Positions 43,152-53,982 of a stretch of DNA of 64,000 bases are shown here, one piece after another. This DNA comes from Thozetella sp. PMI_491 (lineage: Eukaryota; Ascomycota; Sordariomycetes; Chaetosphaeriales; Chaetosphaeriaceae), in the NCBI GenBank assembly GCA_021432635.1, contig MU270087.1, forward strand, positions 62,001 to 126,000, written 5' to 3'. The notes below the pieces were generated by a model that did no database searches, was not told the DNA's origin, and saw only the letters and a program-made list of their open reading frames with translations. A program made the position numbers and the translations under genes. Each line of letters starts with the position of its first letter. Position 1 is the first letter of the stretch.

Positions 43152-45112
43152 TTGGTAGTTGCCGCGGCACAAGGTTTGCCGTCCTATGCACACGTGCTCT
43201 CCTTAGTAATGAAGTGCAGGTATACTCAAAGAAGATAGTCGCATGCAGTTGACAAGCTAAGCCTGGGGATAAAGCGGCATTCTTACCAGTTTAGTTCTTT
43301 CCGTGCCTATTAGTGAGCCACATATCCATGGAATGCACTTGCAACCGCGAGCCTGCTTGCAACCGGTGCCGCTGGTTGGTCTACGTCGTGGTGACGGACG
43401 GCGAGGGCAGGCTCGTAATATATGACCAAAGTAGCGCAGATAGTTGATGCAGGGCTTCCCTCCTTTGGCTAGCGCTGCAGGGCAACCTCCGTCTACGGCG
43501 TTTAGGAGGTCTAGTGAACTTCTATCGGGTTAGGGAGACCCTTGCAGCAGGTGACAAGTCAGAGCAGCGTGTGTATTCCCTTGCTCGTTACGGCGGTGTA
43601 AAGATAAGGGTTCTCCAGCAGACGGCTCCGTAGCATGGCTTGGACAAGCGATAGAAGTAGGCCTGTTTGGTCGAATGGGTTCGGTCTTGGCTTGTAGCAA
43701 CTACGCATGCTTCATGGCAAAGGCAAGGGGCAGGAAGTGTGGGACCATGGGGGGTATCCCCAATACGAGGGATGGCTCGCCTAGCTCGCCTCACATGCGG
43801 GCAACCTAGCGTCTTTATCGAATAGATTCACATCCCACTAAAATGTCGACCTGTACCCCCGAATATCTGCACAATGGCCTTTTGGTCCCGACGGTTGGTC
43901 TTGGGCACCAGCTTGAGGTGGGGCTCGGGCTTCCTTGGCCCACCATTTCCAAATCAGAGCCCTTGTATATACCTACAGATAGCCTAGTGCAGACTCTGCT
44001 ATCTAACTGTATAGAGAAGGCGAGCACCAACTTCCGCCGGGTGTTAGAATGGAGGCATTGGGGGCTGCAAGCCAGGTCCGAGGTGAGAAGTCTCGAATGC
44101 GAGCGAATGATATTGACCGCTCCCAGGCCTGGAAGATGCATTTGTGCGGTCTCGAAAGAGGGGAAGAGCAACGGGGGGGCATGCAAGAAGGGGATGGGGA
44201 GATGGAAGAAGGACTTCGACAAGCTAGGCTCGGCTTCGCTGTCCGGTCCATGATTCGGTCATAACCGTATTAGACCCGGAGATATGGACTTTGGTTGCCG
44301 CGAGAGACCCAAGCGAATCCGTTCAAAGCATTCCCAGCTCAGGGGATGGAGCATTCTTCTTGAAATTTCAAGAATCCCATAGACGAGCATCGCATTTTAG
44401 AATTCTAATAGTGCAAATCTGAGGGAGCGCTTAGGCATGCAGAAACCAACCCCCCTTTAGCCGGGGTAGCTATGGTTCTTTTCTGCCTAGTGTTGGGCCT
44501 TAGGTAGGATGTACCTTAGTTTCCCGCCTATACTTTGCATGACGCCTTCCGTGTTTCGTCATTGCAGAGGCTGCTGGCAGGGCCGAATAGGCCCTGGGTT
44601 AGGGTTCGACATGCAGCAAGGCTTTTTGCCAAGACATGATTGATGACCAAATCGAGCAAGGCCCGGCTCGACATAGGCTGGAAGGGGTTAAAGTGGAAAA
44701 GCCGCGCCGGAGTGGCCTATACCTCGCGCATATACGGGCGCACGCGCGGGCAGCCGAGCCCGAGTTTTCTTCGACGACGGGCCAAAACCCTGAGGCTGGA
44801 TTGGCCTGGCTTTTCCGCAGGATGGCCGGGAACGCCTTGAGCTTCCGCCATGGCAGTGCGCGGTGGCCGCCCTCGCGACTAGAAACATTACCAATGCAAG
44901 AGAGCTCGCACTCGCGCAGCCGTCGGACCCCGCGGCCCAGGTCCCACCCCCGTGTGCGTCATGTAATCAGGTATAGCAGTGTCCCAAACGGGCCAAGAGA
45001 TTTGCGCCGGAGCGGCGTATGTGGACGATATGGGAATAGGAGATAGGACACCAGCGCACCGCAGCGCCTCGTCTTGTCTCGCTCGTGTCTCAAATTAAAG
45101 CCTCGTGGGATG

Positions 45113-45118
45113 TATAAA
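45113..45118 (+). promoter_or_regulatory. Likely TATA box of the SDR gene
   Basis: TATAAA lies 229 bp before the SDR start, followed by a C/T- and A-rich leader. It is the only such element in the proximal upstream region. Confidence 0.45.
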
Positions 45119-45221
45119 GCAGTCGCGATTCCTGCCTTTCATCGAAGTCAAGTTTCTCATCATCCCAATTGCACATTTACAAACCATTCCACTTTCCAAT
45201 AACAAAGCACAGCTGCACTAG

Positions 45222-45259
45222 CTACTACTACTACTACTATTACTACTACTACTACTACT
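45222..45259. repeat. CTA/TAC trinucleotide microsatellite in the SDR leader
   Basis: About twelve imperfect CTA units, one of them altered to TTA, lie 83 bp before the ATG, probably within the 5' UTR. Length variation here could affect expression. Confidence 0.7.
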
Positions 45260-45341
45260 TTGACCCATCGCACCTATACCTCTCCCAACCAACCAGAACA
45301 CATCCTCAGCTCCTCGTAGCCTACCCCACCAGCACACAACC

Positions 45342-46292
45342 ATGGCCCATTTCAATCCCCAGAAGGACATCCCCGATCTCGCTGGAAAGGTCGCCATCGT
45401 CACCGGTGGCAACTCTGGCCTTGGCGAAGCAACCCTCAAGGCCCTCGCACAGCACAACCCTGGCAAGCTCTACCTCGCCGCCCGCTCCCGCGCCAAGGCC
45501 GAGGCCGCCATCGAGCGCATCCGCGCCTCGTCGGCTGCCGCAGCATCTGCCAACATCGAGATCCTCGACCTCGACCTCGCATCCCTTGACTCCGTCAAGG
45601 CGGCCGCGGAGCGGGTCAACAAAGAGACAGACCGTATCGACCTCCTCCAGCTCAACGGCGGCATCGCCATGGTCCCACACGGCCTCACCAAGGACGGCTA
45701 TGAGATCGAGTTCGGCACCAACTACCTCGGCCACGCGCTGCTCACCCAGCTCCTGATGCCCAAGCTGCTCGCCACCACCGCTCTCCCCGGGGCCGACGTC
45801 CGCATCGTCTCCATGTCCTCCCTGGGCCACAAGCTGTTCGCCCCGAAAGAGGGCATCCTCTTCGACCAGGTTAAGACCGACATGCACACCTCCGGGGGTC
45901 AGGCCCTATACGGCCACGCGATGCTCGCCAAGACCCTGTTCGCCCACGAGCTCTCGAAGCGATACCCCCAGATCACATCGTCGTCCCTGCACCCAGGAAC
46001 TGTCAAGACGGACGTGTGGGAGGGCAACAAGGACATCAACTTCTTCATCCGAACGTTCGTGGTCAAGCCTTACGTCTGCCTAACGGGCGTGACCCACGAG
46101 GAAGGGGCCAAGACCCAGCTGTGGTTGAGCTTCAGCAAGGATGTCAAAAACGGCGAGTACTACGAGCCCGTGGGCAAGGCGGGTAAGGGCAGCTCGCAGA
46201 CGCTTGACGACGAGTTGGCGAGGAAGTTGTGGGAGTGGACCGACAAGGAACTTCAGGCCTACGGCACCGAAGGCTGGCCTGATAAGGCATGA
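45342..46292 (+). CDS. Short-chain dehydrogenase/reductase with altered active site (316 aa, single exon)
   Basis: A retinol-dehydrogenase/light-dependent protochlorophyllide reductase-like SDR. The dinucleotide motif is TGGNSGLGEAT (residues 21-31) and AARSRAKAEAAI fits an NADP(H) preference. LDLDLASLDSV and GTNYLGHALLTQLL carry the conserved Asp and Asn. The Ser of VSMSSLGH is present. The active-site helix normally reads YGxSKLAN; here it is YGHAMLAKTL. The Tyr is kept but the usual Ser-Lys pair is Ala-Met, and the NNAG motif is LNGG. Loss of the catalytic Lys should strongly reduce normal SDR chemistry, unless Lys three residues later substitutes. The C-terminus (HPGTVKTDVWEG) is normal. 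The gene is single-exon, with G/C-ending codons and an intact frame, so it is not simply decaying. Confidence 0.9.
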   Translation: MAHFNPQKDIPDLAGKVAIVTGGNSGLGEATLKALAQHNPGKLYLAARSRAKAEAAIERIRASSAAAASANIEILDLDLASLDSVKAAAERVNKETDRIDLLQLNGGIAMVPHGLTKDGYEIEFGTNYLGHALLTQLLMPKLLATTALPGADVRIVSMSSLGHKLFAPKEGILFDQVKTDMHTSGGQALYGHAMLAKTLFAHELSKRYPQITSSSLHPGTVKTDVWEGNKDINFFIRTFVVKPYVCLTGVTHEEGAKTQLWLSFSKDVKNGEYYEPVGKAGKGSSQTLDDELARKLWEWTDKELQAYGTEGWPDKA

Positions 46293-46492
46293 TAAATACA
46301 CGACATGTTGATAACAAGGTTAGAAGGCATTCACGCGAGGATTAGGGTTTGTTTCCTGGGCGTTTCGGGCATAGCGGGCTGTTTGTTTCCTGCCAAAATA
46401 GATTTCAACTATCCGTTCCATAATAATGCACCTCCATATCAATGCAACTCTATCATGGAAATGACTGCTCCCGCAATGTAACCGCCCAAGTA

Positions 46493-47847
46493 TCAGCTCG
46501 TGCCTTCTTCAACCGACTCCTCCTTCCCCGTGCCTTTCTCCACCGTGGCCTCTACTCTCTCCGTCATCAGGATTTTGACGCTCTTTAGCATCGCAACCGC
46601 AATGATGGCGAGAAACACGAACGGGACGATACTCGCCCACGCAATACGGTAGGCTGCCGCATATTGGTCGTGATGTGCGCTCACCGCAGCGTTCCAGACT
46701 GCACGAGTTGCGCCCTGAACGCTACTATCGTTGATCTTTCCAGCTTGTGTGGCTTTCACCAGAGCCTCGGTGCTCGATTCGGGAAGACCGGCCTGTACAG
46801 CAGCCTTCCCGACCGCTGAGGCGTAATTGGCACTGATCCGGCCATTGATGATGGCGTTGAGAACGGCCGATCCGAAAGCACCCCCGATAGCCTGCCCCGA
46901 GTATCCTAGCCCGGTAGCCGTCGAGAGGTAGGCGTGGGGCGACGCAAACTGGATGCATGAGGCCAGCAGAGCCAGGGGACCCGACTGGCCCAGCCCCATG
47001 AGAACGTTGAGCCCATATTGGGCAGTCACCCAAGAGGGCTGAATGCACGAGTAGGAGATCGTCCTAAAGCTACTTGTCAACAAATCCTGTACATTACGAG
47101 GTGGCCAGATCATGCATATACTTACACAATCAAGAAAACCGTAAAGGTGATTATCAGCGGCGATTTGAGGTCCTGTTACTTGGTGGCGTACCACAGCGAA
47201 GGCACGGCGAAGAAGAGGTTTGGCAGGGTAAAGCTGAGCTGGCGAATTGCCACCCGCCACGAGTTGTTTTCGAACCCGAGCTGCAGGGAGAGGGCCGGGG
47301 TGATGGAGTTGACGGCACTGTAAAAGACCCTACGAGAATAGTGTGTTAGCAGGGCCAGTCGCACCACCACCGTGACGGGAGATGATTCTTACCAGCCCTC
47401 GACGCCAAATGCGAATACCGAAAGCGCAAAGTTGAGATTGTTCCTGGAGGTTGCCTTGGCAGATAGCACCGACCCGGTCACGGCGATGAGTGGGGGCACA
47501 GTCGAGAGGTACTTGCGGTCGAGGACGTCGGAGAGGCGTCCAACTATCGGGGAGAGCACGCTCTGCATCAGCAACGGGTCTTGAATGATCCAGCCAGCCA
47601 GGGGGGCGTCCCCAAGATCCCGGACGATGAAGGTGATGACCTGGCCCGCAGCAACCACCACGAAAGTCTGTACACCAACAGTAAACGATGTTATAAAGAC
47701 AACGAGCCAGGACCGCCACCCCAGGTCGACGCGCTGAGCATTCTGGACCGCCTCCTCCTCGATGGGGACGATCTCGAAGTGCTGTGGTGCGTCCTTTGGG
47801 ACGTGCTCATGCTCATCAGCACTCGCCATCTTGTCACCGGAAGTCAT
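46493..47847 (-). pseudogene. Internally deleted MFS drug/siderophore transporter (TRI12-like)
   Basis: The ends match the 14-helix TRI12/siderophore-iron MFS family: N-terminal GWRSWLVVFITSF, LLMQSVLSPIVGRLSDVLDRKYL, and C-terminal STATGLGYSGQAIGGAFGSAVLNAIINGRISANYASAVG. In between, SAKATS is joined directly, inside one exon, to NFALSVFAFGVEGWVFYSAVNSITP. Roughly 250 residues (about half of the helices) that normally separate these motifs are missing. In the second exon the codon after LWYATK is TAA (47178-47176), followed in frame by QDLKSPLIITFTVFLIV, which is clearly former coding sequence. A predictor could hide the stop with an intron 47179-47064 and give a 391-residue product from exons 47847-47393, 47329-47180 and 47063-46493, against a usual 560-600. 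Transport function is very unlikely. Confidence 0.82.
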
Positions 47848-48560
47848 TTTGACGGTTGCACAGTAAGGCGGGAGCGCGCGTAAGTCTGGCAGATGGGCAG
47901 CCCGAGTTTAGTACCCGCCATCACCGCGAGATGTAGGCATCCCCAGTGCGGAGCAACGTGAAGGCCTTGGTCACACAGTTGCCATGATATTAGGCGCCAT
48001 GTCGGCAGATGCTGTACGCCTATCATGATATGCGTAGTGAGCATAGGAGAGCCGCTATGCTTGGTTATGATTGACAAATGGGGTACATCCCCTTTTCTAT
48101 TAGGATCGCTCGAGGCTTAGCTTCCCGGGAATAGCGATCGCATCGGCATGGCTGTCGAAACCCCAACCCGGTTACCAGGTGCGGGCAGCTCCTCCTCAGG
48201 TCCCCCCTCTCTCATCTGGTCGGAATGCTCGACGAGCCTAGTGCCAGTTCCTTTGTCACGAAGCGAAGAGTCCCTAGCCCCGGCCCCATATTTGGGGTCA
48301 TGCGTGAGGATGAGAGACAGAAACAGATTCCGAAGGGCGTGTGTTCCAAAGTGTTGCAGGTATCATAGAAATGCTTTCCAGGAATCTAGATGGCGCCAGT
48401 ATATGTACAGCCGAGCAACTCCGTCCCCGCTACGCTCCCCCTACCCAGTATTATAATGATGTAGCAACTGCATTAGTTCATGTTTCCCCGTTCAGACCGC
48501 ATGCAAGTTGAATCTAAGTGTTCCAGCACCTCTCCCTTACGCACTTGCAAGAAAGACCTC
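47848..48560. other. Intergenic region
   Basis: Between the 3' end of the acyltransferase gene and the start of the MFS relic (both minus strand). No gene, repeat or structure is recognised. Confidence 0.35.
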
Positions 48561-50202
48561 TCATTTGAGGCTCAGCAGCTTCTTATACACCGCCTTGGCA
48601 AACGGCACGCTGGGGGCGTCGAAAAACTTGGTGCCCAGCTCGGCAACATAGAGGAAAATCGGGATGCTGATGGCGACACAGACAAGGAAATTGGGCTCCA
48701 GCCCCGGAGGACCCCCGTCGGGGAACGGCCACCAAGATGCGTCGTGCCACTTGTTGTAGTAGCTTCCCCAGTGGATGTACTCGTCGGGGAAGACGGGCTT
48801 CTTTACGCCCGTCATGAAGAACAACCGCTCCGAGAGAATGCCAATCATAGGACCGTGGATGAGGTATAGAGCGAACGATACTTTGCCGAGATCTGCTGGG
48901 GGTCAGTTTCGGGACACAGGAACCTGAACGGGAAGCGGGGAAAGGCTTACATTGCGAGAAAGGGAGCTCAAAGAAGCGCCTGACCCAGGCGATCTCTTTG
49001 ATAGAAGCCAATAGCATCCACGAGGCCCAGAAAAGAAAGAACCAGCGGTGAGTCTTGTCGGCCTTGTCGTCGTTGTAGACCGGGGGAATTAGGTGGCTGA
49101 GGGTCATCCATCCAGGGCAGGTGCCTAGCACTTCGGCCTTCTTCTGGAAGTCGTTCGAGGGCTGGTTGCCCAAGTACAGGCCGCAGAGCAAAACAAAATG
49201 GAGGACGTATTGGCGCAAGAAGGTGTTGCCATTAAGCTTCTTTCGGAGGCCGTCCCACGGAAGCCGGACCTCGGCAACGCTGCCCTCGGCTGCGAGAAGA
49301 TCGAGCTCGCACGTAAACATACCGGCGAAGAAAGCGGCGTACCACGCGCCCGTGGTGAAGACGGCTAGGTAGATGGCCATGCCGAGCGTCATGAGGATCC
49401 GGATTCGGTGGGAGATGCGATGCAGGGCGAAGAGCCAGACGAAGACGAACATGGAGCCCCGAAGCTCGACCGGGATGGTCCAGGTGTGGCCGTTGTAGTT
49501 GGTGAAAAGGAAACCGTTGCGGAAGAAGTAGAAGAACTGCAGCGTCTCGCCCATCCAGTGCCAGATCTCAAGGAAGATGTTGTCCTGGATCGGGGGGAAG
49601 GGGACGTAGATGCCGAAGATGTGCCAGATCATGGCAAAGGTGAAGGTACTGCAGACGACGGGGAAGAATAGGCGCACAGCACGACGGATCATGGACGAGT
49701 TGACCGCCTCGAGGAAGTCGTCGCGGCGGCCCTCGTGCAGCAGCTGGATCTGCCGCCGCGTCAGGACGTAGCCCGAGATGGTGAAGAAGACCATGACGGC
49801 GAGATGGCCGCCCGAGAAGAAGTAGCGGATCAGGAACCACGACGCGGGCGAGAATTTGATCTCGGTATCTTCGGGCTTGACCTCGTAGGCGTAGCAGGAT
49901 TCAATGTGCGAGTGCGTGTAGACGCTCAGGTGGACGAAGCACACGATGAAAGCGGCCCAGCCTCGGAGGCCGTCGAGCCAGGCGGTCGAGGAGAGCGGTC
50001 GTCGCGGGGAGCCGCGGCGGCGGTTGAAGATCTCGGGCTTCAGGTTTTCGAGGAAGGACATGGCCATCTTGCCGAACGAGAGGCCGCCGGCGGCGCCCTT
50101 GGCCTTCTCGAGGCTGAGGACGCCGAGGCCGAAGCCATTTTCCGCACCATCCGCTACTGGCTGCTCGAGCAGGCCCTCGCGGGGAGGGGTGCTCGGTCTC
50201 AT
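48561..50202 (-). CDS. Membrane acyltransferase, family 3 (527 aa, two exons)
   Basis: Exons are 50202-48951 and 48892-48561, with a 58-bp intron and the join LPFSQ|YLGKVSFALYLIHGPM. After a basic/Gly-rich cytosolic N-terminus (about 75 residues) comes the acyltransferase-3 start, STAWLDGLRGWAAFIVCFVHLSVY, with the conserved Arg and the catalytic His. Further marks are FFSGGHLAVMVFFTISGYVLTRR, NGHTWTIPVELRGSM, and a late SFALYLIHGP. About ten membrane helices are expected. The family moves acyl groups onto carbohydrates, lipids or secondary metabolites, usually across or at a membrane. Fungal members of this size are of unknown substrate. The start at 50202 is the first ATG; further upstream the frame is Thr/Ala-rich with only a TTG. 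Confidence 0.88.
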
Positions 50203-51757
50203 CGCGCGGGGGAGGAAGGAGGGGTCGTTGGGTGTCGTGCTCTTCGCGGTCGCCGTCGTCGGCTGCGTCGTCGTCGATGTCGTCGTGGTCGTCCCGCCAG
50301 CTCCGCGCGCACGAGGAAGCAAAAGTAGGATAAGGGGAGCGACTTGGCGGCCGGATCGAGCGAGCACAAAAATCAAGCCAGTCTTGTCCAGCGCGCGCTG
50401 CAGGTGCAGGTGGAGCTAGGCCAAGAACGACCAAGTCGACCAACCAAGGCTGGGGTAAGTGGGCAATGGGCCATTGGGGGATCCGGCGCGGTTCCCCTTT
50501 GGCCCCAGTCCGTGGCGATGCGTTAAGCCCCTTTTTCGGCGGCGCAGGGGGAGCAGGATTCATCGGGTCGTGCGAGGGGCTGATTGGCTGGCGGGGCACC
50601 AGGCAAGACCAGGAAAGGGGGATTTTTGGAAATGTGTGCGGAGATCAGCCTTCATCTGATTAGAACCTCGGCGCTGGATGATACGCCGGTGACACGGCAC
50701 TTGTGCCACGACTAGCAACTTCCTCACGCCATCTCGCGCCCGTGGGGAGTGGCCTAGGGCCCGGACATGTGCTACAGATGCTCCCGACAAGCCATGCCTG
50801 CGGCGGCGGCTACCTTTCTTAGGCCTGCGACTCGTCCGGTAAGAAAAGCCGGATCGATCTTCCTATTCTTGCCTCCGAGAGCGTTGCGATGAAACTTTGT
50901 TTTAGCCATCAAAGAGCCCCAACGCCCGCAGCGCCGCAAGTCAACGAGGGAGCTCCCGTGCGGGAGCTTGAACGGGCACGAGAGCTCAGGCAACGGACGA
51001 ACGCGCCAACCTCGGCCGTGCAGCGCAGGCCAAGACACCGGGAGGCTAGCAATTGGCCCCAGCTTGCAGAAAAAAAGTGAGAGGGAGCAAAAGCAAATGC
51101 GCAGACTCGTGCCAGCGCGTGCATCGCGAACACGAGCCTTGTGCAGAGGGTGGGTCATTAAAATAATTTACCGTGCAGGTGCGTAAAATTTAGAACTGCT
51201 CTATCAGGGATGGGGCATTAAGAGAGCCCACCAGGTTCCCCTGAAAATACGAATTGGTCGACTATGCGATCTAGTTGCTTAGTACAACGTATAGGTGGCA
51301 CTTCGGCTTTCCATCCACTGAGAAGAGCACAGCGGCCAATCTCCGCCGAGCCCAGGCAAATAAGGGAAAGACGCGCACGCGACCATTGAGTTCTGGACAG
51401 GGGGTGTGGTAGGACTGGCAATTGGATCCTCGATCAAATACTCTCGGTATTACGTAGCGAAGGCCCCCTCCCCCCCATTCTAGAAGATGTGTTGTATCTA
51501 ATTAGTTAGTACATACAGTGCCAGCTCCATGGCGGGAAACAAGCGGCAGCCGGCGGCCGGCGGGCGCGTCCAACAACCCGATTCGGAGCGACATGACCCA
51601 AGATATTTCGCTTAAAATCTTGGAACCATTGGGGGCCGATCGGACCGAGCACTCCTAAAGGCGCTCAACTCGAATTGTATAGTGTAGACTACGCCTGATA
51701 GGGAGAAGGCGGACAATATCGATACATAACTTATGGTTTGTACCCGGCCTAGCCGCG
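50203..51757. other. Intergenic region
   Basis: Upstream of the acyltransferase and downstream of the secreted protein gene. G/C-rich sequence gives small frames without family signatures. Nothing else is seen. Confidence 0.35.
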
Positions 51758-53040
51758 TTACTTCCGGAAGGTCAGCTTGACTACCTCGATCCGGTTGTTG
51801 TTGGTGAAGCCGATTACGAGCGTTTGGCCAGTAGTGTCAAGGTAGGGATATGCCACGCCGGCGTGCACCAAGCCCCCGTTAAGAGGCCTCGCTTGATATA
51901 CCTGCACATCGGCGGTCCAAGGCCCCTCGGGCGATGGTACAGTGCGCAGAAATATCGGACCACTCCCTGCACAGCCTGTTAGCCGCGCCTCGCCGACGAA
52001 ACAGAGTCGAAACAAAAGCGCTAAGAGCACTCACCACGCGTGCTGGCATGCACGAAGACGTAGCAGCCGTAGAATGGGCTCCAAAACACCTGTCCCTGGC
52101 CAGTGGACGCCATGACGGCTGTCTCGGCGTTGAACGTTGTTAGCACCTGCGGCTTCCAGCCTTGCTGCCGGCCCCACCAGTATTCGTACATGCTCAGGTC
52201 GAAAGAGTCGGCGGCACGGACACGGGCCATGTAGACGAGCGAGCTGCCGGGTCTGTCCGTGACCGAGGTCGGCGGGCCGCCCCATGCGTAGATATAGTCG
52301 GATTTCTCGTCCCGGTAGGCCGCCTGGTCGCCGTACCGTGCCTGCGTCTTGGCGTCCCACCAGTATCCATTGATGCCGAAACGCGCCGTCACCGTCGGCG
52401 TACCGTCGACGACCTCAACCTTGGCAACGCCGGCGCCGCGCAGACCGGCGCGGGTGGCGTTCTATAGGCGAGTCGTCAGCCGGCGAGGTTCCGAGAACGG
52501 GCACTCTCGGGAGCAGAGACTTACGACAACGTAGAAGAGAGCAGCTGTCGCCGAACTAGCATCAGTCTCGGCCAGGCTTGTGCCGCCGAACCCGAACTGG
52601 GCCGTCTCGCCCCAATCGGAGTTGTAGGGGATAAGCTGCGACTGATGGGGCACGAACGAGTCCGCATTGAGGCCTAGGTCGACTACCTTGAGCGGATCGG
52701 TGGTAAGCTGCGAGACGGCATCCCGGACCATGCCATGGAATCCGGACGGGTCGGCCTTCGGGTCTCTCACTCCACTTTTGCACCAGAAGGTATCGCCGAA
52801 GATGGCGTACCATGTCCCGGAGACGGGACCGGCGAAGCCCACGCCCCGGTGGCTGCAGCTGTTGTTAGCTGTTTGGTACCCGAGCGCCTGGGCCGAGATG
52901 ACGGAAATATTGTTGGTACCATCAAGCCGGGTGTTGTCAGGAATATGCCGGTCTGCTAGAGTGGACATAGGAGCCGCAAGCGCAACTGACGTAGCGCAGG
53001 CGGCGGTGAACAAGGCACGCAGCATCTTGAAGGCTTCCAT
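51758..53040 (-). CDS. Secreted protein of unknown function, DUF4185-like (383 aa, three exons)
   Basis: Exons are 53040-52525, 52461-52035 and 51966-51758, with introns of 63 and 68 bp; joins are AALFYVV|NATRAG and ASTR|GSGPIFL. A signal peptide is present (MLRALFTAACATSVALA, residues about 6-22). The mature chain has recurring blade-like blocks: SGTWYAIFGDTFWC, HSQLIPYNSDWGE-type, SLVYMARVRAADSFDLSMYEYW, GQGQVFWSPFYGCYVFVHA, and GPWTADVQVYQA. The pattern of GDTFW, then MYEYW, then PEGPW is reminiscent of five-bladed glycoside-hydrolase-like folds (DUF4185). That link is from memory and weak. It is probably extracellular and may bind or act on a carbohydrate. Two near starts exist (53040 and 53025); either leaves the signal peptide intact. 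Confidence 0.78.
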
Positions 53041-53982
53041 AATATAAAGCTGAATCGAGTAGTCTGAGGACAAGGGACCGGCGAAGGCGTTCGACCTTGT
53101 ATTATTGCCCCCCTCCCCCGGATTCGGTCGGTCCCAGAGGGGAGGAGCCGCGCAAAAGCGTTACGAGGAAGTCAAGCGGCACGCGGAGGGACACCAGAGA
53201 CGAAGCTTATGTCGGCGATCCTAAGTACAAGAACTTACATCCATCAGCAGCTTTCGTGACTCAATTGTCCCTCGCTATCTCACGATAATGACGGAAACAT
53301 CGCCGGTCAATGAAGACACTCTTTGTAGAGTGTCCTGGAATCTAAGGTCGGCACTGTGCTGCACTTAGGACTGAGGGCAGAACATATCATCGTGGTGATC
53401 CTAGATACTGCAGCCAGCGGGGAGCACAAGACGTCATCGACGTCACTTCTCTCTTTTTGACGCCAACGGCGTATGAGCGAGTGAGTACTGCCCTGAGTTT
53501 CTCGGCTCTGAGATTCTTGAATGGATGCTAGAATTCGGCCGTACAGCACGTGGCTTTCGTTGTCTTGGCCTGCGACGGAGTAACATGGTATTTGAGAAAC
53601 TAATAGTCAAATTTAGAGGGATATCGCAACTGGAAGCCCAAACCAACAGAGAGTAACGTAACTCGGGAATTTCCCTGAATGCGCGGTCAATCAAGTGCCG
53701 CGTCAAAAACGCCATTACGGATGAAAATAGCACCAGGTAGGCAGTTTCTGCCAGAGCCCCAAGAGTCCTTCGTCTGAAGGTTACCTATATGATCAGCACG
53801 CAATAGCGGAAAGGGAAGGCGGCTTGCTGCTCCTTCGGTGGGTCGCCCGGACCCCTCCCCCACTCTAGGGACGGGCCAAGATAAGCGATCGCCGGAGGCT
53901 GGAGCTTGTCGTCTTTCACCGTTCGCACAGTTAGAGCAGCCGAAGCACGAAAGCTAGTGCCGGTGGCTTCGCAGATACAGCC
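53041..53982. other. Divergent intergenic region
   Basis: The promoter region between the secreted protein gene and the asparaginase. No ORF or repeat can be supported. Confidence 0.35.

Larger units (their letters stand above)
42961..45341. other. Intergenic region with microsatellites
   Basis: About 2.4 kb between the Ldh_2 relic and the SDR gene. It contains a GA run (43132-43151), scattered meaningless frames, and at the right end a likely TATA box and a CTA microsatellite in the SDR leader. No gene is supported. Confidence 0.4.
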
